A stretch of 48,584 bases of DNA from Flavobacteriales bacterium (GTDB taxonomy: Bacteria > Bacteroidota > Bacteroidia > Flavobacteriales_D > Sanyastnellaceae), in contig JAKMCX010000116.1 of NCBI GenBank assembly GCA_022428285.1, positions 1 through 48,584 of the forward strand, read 5' to 3'. The position numbers and the translations under genes were made by a program. A model generated the notes under the pieces. It searched no databases. It worked only from the letters and a program-made list of their open reading frames with translations, and had not been told where the DNA came from. This document shows, in pieces, positions 17,660-25,566 of this stretch. How positions within the stretch are numbered: the first letter of the stretch is position 1; the number at the start of each line of letters is the position of its first letter.

Positions 17660-18094
17660 TCAGTTGGGGTCGATCCTGTGAACGTCGTTGTTGGATTCCT
17701 CGATGCTGTTCTTCACCTGTCGCAACCGCAAGGCGATTTGCACCCAGATGCCATTGACATCGGGGTCTCCCCGCATGAGCCTTGCGAGGGCTTCTTCGTC
17801 ATTGTCTGCGGTCAAGGCCATGTCCGCCAATGTTCCGCTGCCGTGCTGTCGCAGCCATTTCACAGCAGTCTTTTCTCCTTCTGCTCCCTCGAGCAGGGCC
17901 ATCAGGAAGTCGTGTCCATGGTGGCGCAGCCAGGCCCTAGAAGTAGGCTCGTTGTGCAATGCGTGGCAAAACACCCCCAGCTCGGGATAGTCCGAACCCA
18001 TGAGCCAATCGCGCAAGGGCTCTTGTCCAGATATGGCTTCTGTCCATGCGAGGAGCACTTTGGTGGGGTAGGCGGGCAGGGACGGCGGCTTCAT
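17660..18094 (-). CDS. Hypothetical protein upstream of GH3 gene
   Basis: A 144-residue soluble, mostly helical protein that I do not recognise. It is rich in Trp, His and Leu (RAWLRHHGHDFLMALLEGAEG, then KWLRQHGSGTLADMALTAD) and ends in a charged tail. Two similar helix pairs around residues 50-75 and 78-100 hint at an internal HEAT-like repeat. No signal peptide or membrane segment. The ATG at 18094 is chosen because the upstream extension to 18199 would run across the divergent intergenic region. Five bases separate it from GH3, so a shared role is possible but untested. Confidence 0.7.
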   Translation of the reverse strand: MKPPSLPAYPTKVLLAWTEAISGQEPLRDWLMGSDYPELGVFCHALHNEPTSRAWLRHHGHDFLMALLEGAEGEKTAVKWLRQHGSGTLADMALTADNDEEALARLMRGDPDVNGIWVQIALRLRQVKNSIEESNNDVHRIDPN

Positions 18095-18205
18095 TGAGAT
18101 GTGAAAGTTGCCACCTTTTCTGCATTCGGGAAACATATGGGAGGGGTTGTGGGGTTCTTTTGTACGAGCTGCCCATGAACCTGTACCAATAGGGAGCACA
18201 ACAAC

Positions 18206-19417
18206 ATGGACGCATCCCCTGCAGCACCTTCATCATTGGCCCAGTCAATGGAGCCTCCGGTCAAGGTTTATGACCGCGCTTTTTTTCTGCTGTGCGGCGG
18301 AACGGTGCTGTTCATGGCCAGCTTTGGAATGCTCCTGCCCGAACTGCCAGCGCACCTGGCCCAAATGGGCGGGGAACAGTACCTCGGCGGCATCGTAGGG
18401 ATGTTCACCTTGGCCGCTTTTCTTTCGCGCTTTCTGAGCGGGCGGATTGCCGATCGGGCCGGGCGCCGCAAGGTCATGCTCATCGGTTCGGCGGTCACTG
18501 CATTGGCCGGTTTCGGGTACATCGTGGCAACCAGCATCGTCACTTTTATGGCGCTTCGGTTCTTTCATGGCCTCTCGACGGGGTTCAGGCCTACAGGCAC
18601 GAGCGCCATGTTGACCGATCGCATCCCCAAAAACAGAAGGGGAGAGGCGCTGGGGTATTTGGGCGTAGCGGGCAATGCCGGCATGGCTTCCGGTCCGGCT
18701 TTGGGGAGTTGGCTCACCGTGGAATGGGGCATAGAATGGATGTTCGTAGCCTCGGCCTTGTTGGGGATGGCGAGCATCTTGTTCACCTGGCCGTTGGAGG
18801 AGACGCTTCCGGGGGCACGTCCCGTTCGTTCGTCTGATTTGAACCCCTTCAAGGGCGCCCTCATTGACCCTCAAGCATGGCCCGCTGCTGTGGTGCTGTT
18901 GCCGGTCGCTTTGGCTTTTGGTGTCTACCTGACGATCACCCCGGACTTTGTGGATCATTTGGGCTACGTGTACAAAGGGTCTTTCAATACCATCATCGTG
19001 GCGAGTTCTATTTCCATGCGCTTCATCGCGGGACGCATGAGCGACCGTTACGGGCGCATCCCCATGATGTTGGCAGGGACATTGTTGCTCGGAATTGGGA
19101 TGGTGCTGTTGGGTTCCGCAGAGACCAAGACGATGGCCACCATAGGGGCGTTGGTTTATGGTGCGAGCATTGGGATCAACATGCCCACCGTGTTCGCTTG
19201 GACCGCGGACCTCGCCCAACCGGGACAAATTGCGGTGGCCTTGGGGACCATGCTCATGGCCCTTGAAATTGGCATTGGAATCGGTGCCGTGGCATCTGGA
19301 ATGCACTTCCAAGGCGACGTAGCGCGATTACCGGAATTGTACTACATGTCAGGGTTGGGTGCGTTTTTGGCTGCGATTGCCCTGATTCCGCCCCTTCTGA
19401 TGGGCAAAAGATCCTGA
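18206..19417 (+). CDS. Major facilitator superfamily transporter
   Basis: A 403-residue, 12-helix MFS permease. The motif A loop between helices 2 and 3 is visible as SGRIADRAGRRKVMLIGS near 76-93, with a second copy AGRMSDRYGRIPMM near 275-288. GPALGSWLT near 165 resembles the antiporter motif C region. The fold and loop motifs suggest a drug- or metabolite-H+ antiporter, but the substrate is not predictable. It is divergent from the GH3 pair and followed by a short coiled-coil gene. Confidence 0.88.
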   Translation: MDASPAAPSSLAQSMEPPVKVYDRAFFLLCGGTVLFMASFGMLLPELPAHLAQMGGEQYLGGIVGMFTLAAFLSRFLSGRIADRAGRRKVMLIGSAVTALAGFGYIVATSIVTFMALRFFHGLSTGFRPTGTSAMLTDRIPKNRRGEALGYLGVAGNAGMASGPALGSWLTVEWGIEWMFVASALLGMASILFTWPLEETLPGARPVRSSDLNPFKGALIDPQAWPAAVVLLPVALAFGVYLTITPDFVDHLGYVYKGSFNTIIVASSISMRFIAGRMSDRYGRIPMMLAGTLLLGIGMVLLGSAETKTMATIGALVYGASIGINMPTVFAWTADLAQPGQIAVALGTMLMALEIGIGIGAVASGMHFQGDVARLPELYYMSGLGAFLAAIALIPPLLMGKRS

Positions 19418-19500
19418 ACGGTGTTTCATCAAAAATGGACCCTTGATAAACTTCGGTTTCTCTCAGGGGCAAGGGTGCAGCGGTCGCGTAGCTTGACCTC

Positions 19501-19812
19501 ATGAGCACGAAAGACATGGCAACGCAGGAGTCCATCGAAGTCAATTCTGTCGGGGGAGTTGACAGTACTAAGGCCGGCCCATTGACCCCGAGCCCGTTGG
19601 ACATAGAAATGCCCGACAACTCAGAGGTTCAGTCCATGCGCCGTGAGTTGGCCCGCGATTTCGTGACGCTCAAGCACACCATCTCTCAATTGCGCTCAGA
19701 GCGCGATCGGCTCTCTGTCGAGAACCGCGACTTGAAGATGCGCTTGGCCGCCATCGAGACGGACTACACCAACCTCTTCTCTTACGTAGAGGGCCGCAAA
19801 GCCGAGGCTTAA
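19501..19812 (+). CDS. Small coiled-coil protein
   Basis: A 103-residue cytosolic protein of unknown function. Residues 1-40 are polar and probably disordered. Residues ~44-95 form a heptad-patterned helix (RRELARDFVTLKHTISQLRS, then VENRDLKMRLAAIETDY), which suggests a dimeric coiled coil. A TAGCTTG element five bases before the ATG resembles the short promoter form seen at pdhB. The stop codon overlaps that of fabD on the other strand in the palindrome TTAA (19809-19812). Acidic and Met-start context look like a real gene, but no family is recognised. Confidence 0.7.
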   Translation: MSTKDMATQESIEVNSVGGVDSTKAGPLTPSPLDIEMPDNSEVQSMRRELARDFVTLKHTISQLRSERDRLSVENRDLKMRLAAIETDYTNLFSYVEGRKAEA

Positions 19813-20693
19813 ACCACGGCTGCAGAAGCCGTAGGCAAGCTGCGGTCGACCTTTTTGAAAAGGCCTTGGAGCACCTTTCCGGGGCCCACTTCTACCACTT
19901 CTTTTACGCCCTCTGCTACAAACCACTCCATGGTTTGGGTCCACCGCACAGGCGCGGTCAATTGGGCAATCAGGTTCTGACGGATGACTTCCGGGTCCGT
20001 TTCGGGAGTGGCATTGACGTTTTGCACCACCGGACACTTGGGGCGCTGAATCGAAGCGGACTCCAATGCTTGCGCCAAACGTTCACGGGCGGGTTCCATA
20101 AGCGGTGAATGGAATGCTCCACCGACCGGCAGCATCAAAGCGCGGCGCGCTCCTGCCTCCTTCAAGGCTTCGCATGCGGCCTCGACCGCAGGCACTTCAC
20201 CAGAAATGACCAGTTGTCCGGGACAATTGTAGTTGGCGGCCACAACGATGCCCTCTGTTTCTGAGCAAACCTGCTCTACAACGTGGTCTTCAAGCCCCAA
20301 TATCGCGGCCATCGTAGAAGGGGTTCGTTCGCAGGCTGCCTGCATTGCCAGAGCCCGCTCACTCACCAGTTTCAGGCCTTCTGCAAAGTCCAATCCGCCG
20401 GCAGCTACCAGCGCGCTGAATTCGCCCAGGCTGTGTCCTGCGACAAAAGCGGGGTCAAAACCCGCCCCCATGCCTTCGGCGAGAATGACCGAGTGCAAGA
20501 AAATGGCGGGCTGGGTGACTTTCGTTTGCTTCAGATCGGCATCCGATCCTGAAAACATCACTTCAGCGATGTCAAACCCCAGCACATCTGCCGCTTCGGC
20601 AAAACGATCGCGGGCAAAGGCATGGCCGTCAAAAAGATCTTGACCCATGCCTGAGAACTGGGCGCCTTGCCCAGGGAAAACCATGATTTTCAT
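19809..20693 (-). CDS. fabD: Malonyl-CoA:ACP transacylase FabD
   Basis: A 294-residue FabD, which loads malonate on acyl carrier protein for fatty acid synthesis. MVFPGQGAQFSGMGQDLFDG at residues 3-22 and the nucleophile motif GHSLGEFSAL near 87-96 (Ser in GHSLG) are diagnostic. AFHSPLM near 197 holds the catalytic His, and QLTAPVRW near 249 closes the domain. Length is standard. It is not in a fab cluster; accA, which makes the substrate malonyl-CoA, is 14 kb away. Its 3' end overlaps the small coiled-coil gene by four bases. Confidence 0.95.
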   Translation of the reverse strand: MKIMVFPGQGAQFSGMGQDLFDGHAFARDRFAEAADVLGFDIAEVMFSGSDADLKQTKVTQPAIFLHSVILAEGMGAGFDPAFVAGHSLGEFSALVAAGGLDFAEGLKLVSERALAMQAACERTPSTMAAILGLEDHVVEQVCSETEGIVVAANYNCPGQLVISGEVPAVEAACEALKEAGARRALMLPVGGAFHSPLMEPARERLAQALESASIQRPKCPVVQNVNATPETDPEVIRQNLIAQLTAPVRWTQTMEWFVAEGVKEVVEVGPGKVLQGLFKKVDRSLPTASAAVV

Positions 20694-20697
20694 GGGG

Positions 20698-20705
20698 CCA
20701 AATTA
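20698..20705 (-). promoter_or_regulatory. Candidate -7 element of fabD
   Basis: On the minus strand TAATTTGG, followed by CCCC, ends four bases before the fabD ATG. It is close to TAnnTTTG but one base short. As at purE, the mRNA leader would be almost absent. Confidence 0.4.
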
Positions 20706-20737
20706 CGGCCACCCTCATTCAGTCAGCGGCCTCAGGT

Positions 20738-21721
20738 TCACAATGTATAGGAGACCCCAATGGAGAGCACTTCTTTGAATTGGGTTCCCGGTCCCAAAAC
20801 GGCAGGAATGGTGGTGACGACCCCTTGGTCGTTGACTTCCGTTCGCGCGGGCTCTTTCTCCAAGGTCACATCGTCGTCATAAATCAGGTGCATGCTGATG
20901 GTGGTGCGCAAGGCCTCGTTCACCTTCAGTTCCAACAGTCCGGTCCAGTTGACGTCCACATTGCCCGGTTTGTTGAGGTAGTTGGAGAACAGGTCAATTT
21001 GGTGTGTCCAAGTGATGTTTTCCATGAGCGTTGCGGAAAGGTTCCAGCGGATGTAACCGCCGAGCTCCAGCCTAGAGTGTTGCCCAGCATCGACACCAAA
21101 TGCTCCGGCGGCGGACAATGTGTCGTCCATCAAAACGGTCAGTTTTGCAGTGGCGGGGGCAAAGAAAATCTTGCTGTTCTTTCCAGCTTTCGGCGCCAAA
21201 CCAGCCGCCGCTACCAAGTAGCCCGGAGACAAGAAGTCAGAAATGCGTTGGTCCTTGTCGGGCAACCCGTCGACGAGGTTGTAACCGGGCAGGATTTGAG
21301 TGCGGGCGTCGACCAAAATGGAAAGTCTGGCATCTTTCAATGCGCGTTGCATCGCGGTATTCCATTGACCAGTGAGGATGAGCCTGTCGTCGGTTTTGCG
21401 CCATCCACCTTGCTGGCGGAGCAGTCCGAGGGCGGCATCGAAGCCCCAGCTAGAGCTGCGTGGGCCGCGTTCACGGCTCTGCGCGAGGTTGCACAGTGCG
21501 GTAAAAGCCACAGAGCTCTCGCCACCACCTGCCCAATTGGTCAATGCCGTTTGGCTCAGGTTCATTCCAAGCGTGCCTTTGAAGGTCTCGACTGTATCGA
21601 GCGGATTCTCATCCGTGACCATCACTGCTCGCTCCACCTGTGGTACTGCCATTTGGCCATTGGCATGAATCCCGAGGGTGGACAAGGCGATAGAGTAAAG
21701 GAAAATGCGTAGGTTCATCAT
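20738..21721 (-). CDS. DUF3078 outer-membrane beta-barrel-like protein
   Basis: A 327-residue exported protein of the DUF3078 family, known almost only from Bacteroidota. A signal peptide (NLRIFLYSIALSTLGIHANG) spans residues ~2-22. The family core follows: LSQTALTNWAGGGESSVAFT near 55-75, then alternating beta strands rich in Trp/Tyr, ending in LSIGVSYTL, a terminal amphipathic strand with a final residue pattern like outer-membrane barrels. The function is not established. Two adjacent ATG codons (21721, 21718) could both start it. The gene is upstream of fabD on the same strand with a 44-base gap, but fabD has its own candidate promoter. Confidence 0.82.
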   Translation of the reverse strand: MMNLRIFLYSIALSTLGIHANGQMAVPQVERAVMVTDENPLDTVETFKGTLGMNLSQTALTNWAGGGESSVAFTALCNLAQSRERGPRSSSWGFDAALGLLRQQGGWRKTDDRLILTGQWNTAMQRALKDARLSILVDARTQILPGYNLVDGLPDKDQRISDFLSPGYLVAAAGLAPKAGKNSKIFFAPATAKLTVLMDDTLSAAGAFGVDAGQHSRLELGGYIRWNLSATLMENITWTHQIDLFSNYLNKPGNVDVNWTGLLELKVNEALRTTISMHLIYDDDVTLEKEPARTEVNDQGVVTTIPAVLGPGTQFKEVLSIGVSYTL

Positions 21722-21817
21722 GGGGCTCTGAGGATGAAGGCGCGAAGTTGCAAGCAATAGTTTGTAGTCGCTGTGGGATTGCGCTGTTCTTGTGCTAAAT
21801 TATATGGAACACCCGTC

Positions 21818-22393
21818 ATGAATCGCTTTTGTTTGCTCGTGACAGCATTCTTGCTGTGCCACACCGATCACCTCTCCGCACAAACCGCGGATGGTGCTGC
21901 TACAGGCGTAGAGCTCTGTGATTGTCTTCCAGCTGACTCCTACCTGCTCGTGAAGAAAACCAAGTTCGTTCCTGGAACTACCCAGGTCCTATACACGAGC
22001 AACATTGAGGTGCTGATCACATTTTTGGGCGCTTATGGCCATGTCGGACCGCACCCCATGAATTTGAGCTGGCCCAACGATTTGGCGGTGGGGTCCGCAG
22101 ACCTCACGAATGTGCTGAGCGGCTTCAATTATTATCCTTCGTTCGAATCCACTTTGTGCAATTGGGAGGTGATGAATGTGGCCAGCCACGGATGGATTTT
22201 GGAGCAAATTGGAGCGTCGGGTTACTCCGAAGCCTATGTCCATGAGTCCACTTATGATGAGTTTGATTTGGGCAACGAAACGTATGGTCAGTGTTTGCTC
22301 AATAGTTTTGATTTAGAAATGGTCTATCTGCCTGATTCTGTGGTTCGTTTGAGCTTCGTGAGGAAGTTTTTGGGCAACCCTGGGTCCGATTGA
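21818..22393 (+). CDS. Secreted hypothetical protein with paired cysteines
   Basis: A 191-residue exported protein that I do not recognise. The N-terminus MNRFCLLVTAFLLCHTDHLSAQ is a signal peptide with cleavage likely after SAQ. The mature part has a CDC motif near residue 34 and two further Cys that may form disulfides. It is acidic and rich in Tyr and Asn, suggesting a beta fold. The start at 21818 is chosen for the signal peptide; an upstream in-frame start at 21773 would bury it. No neighbour explains its role; the TonB receptor follows after 117 bases. Confidence 0.65.
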   Translation: MNRFCLLVTAFLLCHTDHLSAQTADGAATGVELCDCLPADSYLLVKKTKFVPGTTQVLYTSNIEVLITFLGAYGHVGPHPMNLSWPNDLAVGSADLTNVLSGFNYYPSFESTLCNWEVMNVASHGWILEQIGASGYSEAYVHESTYDEFDLGNETYGQCLLNSFDLEMVYLPDSVVRLSFVRKFLGNPGSD

Positions 22394-22397
22394 TCCG

Positions 22398-22424
22398 CTG
22401 CTTCTGTGGAAAACATTGAAGCAG
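22398..22424 (+). repeat. Hairpin in the leader of the TonB receptor gene
   Basis: CTGCTTC and GAAGCAG form perfect 7-bp arms around a 13-base loop just after the secreted hypothetical. A second short hairpin (ACCTC ... GAGGT) follows at about 22430-22446. There is no T-run, so this could be a weak terminator or a leader structure for the receptor gene. Confidence 0.35.
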
Positions 22425-22510
22425 AAATACCTCGAAAAGGGGAGGTGTAATTCACAAGTTTCATTGGAGGTTTGTGGCGCTATTTAGAACGCGTCCAAAT
22501 AAGGGCCACG

Positions 22511-24949
22511 ATGAAAACGCCGCATCTCCGATTTCCATTCTTACTGCTGTTGTGCATGTCTCCTTTCTGGGGCCTTTTTGGCCAGTTGGAGGTGCGCATT
22601 GTCGATGCAGATGGACGGGGTATTCCAGGGGCTGCGCTGATCTCTGATCAAGGCGCTGGATATGTGACCGATGCAGACGGGGTGATCGTTTTTGAAGACA
22701 GCACCCAATGGGGCCAGTCTGGCGTTTGGCGCATGCGCTGCTTGGGATTTGGGGACAGAAGGTTGTCCGCCCAAGACATCCAACGCGGCGGGACTTTTCG
22801 AATGGAAGAATCCGTTTTGGACCTTCCACAGGCCCTCGTCGAGGCAGTCTCACTCACCGGAGGACGTCCAATGGGGGTTCCTGGATCAGTCACTGTTTTG
22901 TCGGCCAAGGCGCTGAGGCGCCAAGGCGATGTGGACATCAGCAGGGCATTGCGTTCTGTACCCGGCGTCTACATCCAAGAGGAAGACGGATTTGGTTTGA
23001 GGCCCAACATCGGGCTGCGTGGCAGCGGCTCAGAGCGCAGCAGCCGGATTTCGATACTCGAAGACGGAATTCCCATTGCGCCTGCCCCCTACACGGCACC
23101 CAGTGCCTACTATTTCCCTTCGGTGGGCCGGATGAATGGCATCGAGGTCATGAAAGGAGCGAGTCAGATTGCGCACGGTCCCAATACCGTTGGTGGCGCC
23201 ATCAACTTCATCAGCACCCCCATTCCTTCCGTGTTGTCCGGAAGGGTGGATGGCCGCATTGGTCAGTTCGGGACAGGGCGCCTGCATGTTCATGTAGGTG
23301 ATGGCTCAGGGCGCTTTGGCTGGATGGTGGAGGCGCTGCAGGCGGGCAGTGCGGGTTTCAAAGAACTGGATGGAGGAGGAGCCACGGGGTTCGATAAGCT
23401 CGATCTGCTCGGCAAGCTGCGCTGGCGCTCCGCTGATGGGGCCCAATACCCGCAGCGCATCGAACTGAAAGTCGGCCGCGTCGGAGAGGAAAGCCACGAG
23501 ACTTATGCCGGGCTCCTTCCCGAAGATTTCGAGGTGTCTCCCTACAGGCGCTATGCCGGAAGCCGCCGCGACGTTATGAATGCCCAGCAGCAGCAAGCCT
23601 TGCTCACGCATGTATTGGACTTTGGTGCGGGGTGGCGCTGGACAAACCGCGCCTATGCCACCAAAGTGGACAGAAACTGGTACAAGGCTGATCGGGCTGC
23701 TGGCCTCTCGGGAGAGTGGGTCAAGCTGGGCGCACTGCTTTCTGGCGAAGACCAATCCGATGCGCAGGAGGAGGCGGTCGGCGTCTTCAGGGGCGGAGAG
23801 CCAGGAACGGTGAGGCTCAAGGCCAACAACCGCGCCTACCATGCCCGCGGAACAGAGTCTCGGCTGACTTGGGAAGGCCAGGCTGCCGGCTGGCAGCGCT
23901 TTGAGGCCTCCTTTCGATGGCACGCGGACGGCATGGACCGGTTCCAGTGGGTAGACGATTGGCAGATGGTGTCGGGACAGTTGGTGGCCCCAGAGCTTGG
24001 AACCCCGGGCTCGGAGTCCAATCGCCTCGAATGGAGCCGGGCCGCAGCGGGATATGCGCGGGCCAAATGGGGGCGCAAGGGCTGGTCGTTGATTCCTGGA
24101 GTGAGGGTAGAGCACATCCTCGCGGGACGGGACGATTATGGAACAGCAGATGTGGAGCGAACAGGGGCAGACATCGAAAAGAGACGCAACACGACGACGG
24201 CGTGGTTGCCGGGCGTTGGATTCCAAAAGAACCTAGGCCCGGAATGGAGCTTGTTTGGCGGTGTGCACCGGGGTTTTCTGCCGCCGGGAAGTGCAGAGGA
24301 TGTGGAGCCGGAATTTGCCTGGAGCCATGAGCTGGGAGCGCGCTGGCTGCGGTCTCGGGCCGAACTGTCTGCTGTGGGCTTCGGTCATTTCGGTCGGAAC
24401 CTTCAAGGCTCTGACTTTGCCTCCAGTGGGGGCTCGGGGGATGGCGAAGTGTTTACAGGAGGCTCCACCCAGGTATTTGGGGTCGAAACCATGTTGAATT
24501 TGACCAATGGTGTCAACCCCATTGAGGGACACCGCTTGGAATTGGGCCTCACCTACACCTTTACCGATGGGCGTTTCTCGACCGCGTTCGAGAGCGACTA
24601 CGATGCGTGGGGTTCAGTAGAGGTGGGGGATGAGTTGCCTTACCTCTCCCGCCATCAAGGAGCGCTGCGTTTGGGCTGGGCCCGTGAATCGTGGTCGGTT
24701 GATGCCGCTGCCCGAAGCACCCAAGGCATGCGCACAGAGGCAGGCCAGACACCGCTGCAGGATGCGTTCACTGTGGGAGGCAGCACAGTGCTGGACTTGA
24801 CGGCCCGGTGCACGCTCAAAAATGGATTTGCCTTGGAGGTTTCCGCCCGGAATCTGACCGACGCTGTCTATGTAGCCTCCGCGCGGCCTGCTGGCTTGCG
24901 CCCCGGTATGCCCCGCACCATCACCGGAGGTTTCAACCTCAGTTTCTGA
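22511..24949 (+). CDS. TonB-dependent receptor, FecA-like
   Basis: An 812-residue outer-membrane receptor. Signal peptide residues 1-25 end at GLFGQ. A carboxypeptidase-regulatory-like beta domain spans ~25-100, and the plug ~105-240 has VTVLSAKALRRQGDVDIS, GLRPNIGLRGSGSERSSR and ILEDGIPIAPAPYTAP. A 22-strand barrel ends in GGFNLSF. The plug text closely resembles the Fe(III)-dicitrate receptor FecA group, so a ferric chelate is a plausible ligand, though not provable from sequence. There is no N-terminal signalling domain and no adjacent SusD, so it is not a glycan SusC. The start at 22511 gives the signal peptide. The last 11 bases overlap the convergent CIA30 gene. Confidence 0.9.
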   Translation: MKTPHLRFPFLLLLCMSPFWGLFGQLEVRIVDADGRGIPGAALISDQGAGYVTDADGVIVFEDSTQWGQSGVWRMRCLGFGDRRLSAQDIQRGGTFRMEESVLDLPQALVEAVSLTGGRPMGVPGSVTVLSAKALRRQGDVDISRALRSVPGVYIQEEDGFGLRPNIGLRGSGSERSSRISILEDGIPIAPAPYTAPSAYYFPSVGRMNGIEVMKGASQIAHGPNTVGGAINFISTPIPSVLSGRVDGRIGQFGTGRLHVHVGDGSGRFGWMVEALQAGSAGFKELDGGGATGFDKLDLLGKLRWRSADGAQYPQRIELKVGRVGEESHETYAGLLPEDFEVSPYRRYAGSRRDVMNAQQQQALLTHVLDFGAGWRWTNRAYATKVDRNWYKADRAAGLSGEWVKLGALLSGEDQSDAQEEAVGVFRGGEPGTVRLKANNRAYHARGTESRLTWEGQAAGWQRFEASFRWHADGMDRFQWVDDWQMVSGQLVAPELGTPGSESNRLEWSRAAAGYARAKWGRKGWSLIPGVRVEHILAGRDDYGTADVERTGADIEKRRNTTTAWLPGVGFQKNLGPEWSLFGGVHRGFLPPGSAEDVEPEFAWSHELGARWLRSRAELSAVGFGHFGRNLQGSDFASSGGSGDGEVFTGGSTQVFGVETMLNLTNGVNPIEGHRLELGLTYTFTDGRFSTAFESDYDAWGSVEVGDELPYLSRHQGALRLGWARESWSVDAAARSTQGMRTEAGQTPLQDAFTVGGSTVLDLTARCTLKNGFALEVSARNLTDAVYVASARPAGLRPGMPRTITGGFNLSF

Positions 24950-25535
24950 CGTCTGATGCGCCTGAAAAGCGCATCCAGTCTACTTCAAGCCCGAAGTCGC
25001 CGGCTTTGCCATCGTACTTCATAAAACCCATCCGCAGCACGGCAGACAAGTCTCCCCAAGTCCAGATTTTGGGGAGTTCCCCGGTCATGGCGCTGCTTTT
25101 CTTGAGCTTGGAAAATGGAATGGTCACTTCGGTCCATTCATTCTGAACCTCAAAGTTGGTCTTCCAATACGGCATCCACCACTTCTCGGAAACTTCCATC
25201 GTCAAGGTGAAGTCATCTGCTGCGCCCGTTGTGGTTCTGCAGCGGAGGGTGACCGATTCGAAGCCAGACAGGTCGCGCTCCCTCCAAGGGGATCTCACCG
25301 AGCTAAAGCCGCCGTTGTTCTCTAACGAGACCGTGCCTTCCCAAGACAGGCTTGACTTGCTGTATTTGATGTTGCACTTGGAGCGCCCGCCCATCACGTC
25401 GTCGTTGAGTCCCCTCCAAGTGGAGAGGTCGTTTTTGCCAAAGTCCAGCAGTGGAGACATGTTTGAATCGGGGTTGACGCTGGCAGGGAGGATCAACGCC
25501 AAGGCCAGCATGGAACGTAACGTCAAGAGAAGCAT
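24939..25535 (-). CDS. CIA30-family exported protein
   Basis: A 198-residue protein with a CIA30 domain (complex I intermediate-associated protein 30 fold, a galactose-binding-like beta sandwich) at ~28-190. Typical features are WRGLNDDVMGGRS near 39, WEGTVSLENNGGFSSVRSPW near 60-80 and a C-terminal VDWMRFSG. An N-terminal hydrophobic stretch (MLLLTLRSMLALALILPAS) indicates export, unlike the mitochondrial protein. In bacteria such proteins have no proven role in complex I. The ATG at 25535 is preferred over a TTG at 25550. It follows mnmE by 31 bases. Confidence 0.82.
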   Translation of the reverse strand: MLLLTLRSMLALALILPASVNPDSNMSPLLDFGKNDLSTWRGLNDDVMGGRSKCNIKYSKSSLSWEGTVSLENNGGFSSVRSPWRERDLSGFESVTLRCRTTTGAADDFTLTMEVSEKWWMPYWKTNFEVQNEWTEVTIPFSKLKKSSAMTGELPKIWTWGDLSAVLRMGFMKYDGKAGDFGLEVDWMRFSGASDVRN

Positions 25536-25566
25536 GCCCTTAGAACCCAACCCGGGCGGGACAGGT

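Noticed and set aside
22394-22510. Cobalamin or other riboswitch before the TonB receptor
   Set aside because: The leader is too short and lacks the conserved B12-box; only simple hairpins are present.
22511-24949. SusC-type glycan importer
   Set aside because: No SusD next to it, and the plug motifs are of the FecA type.
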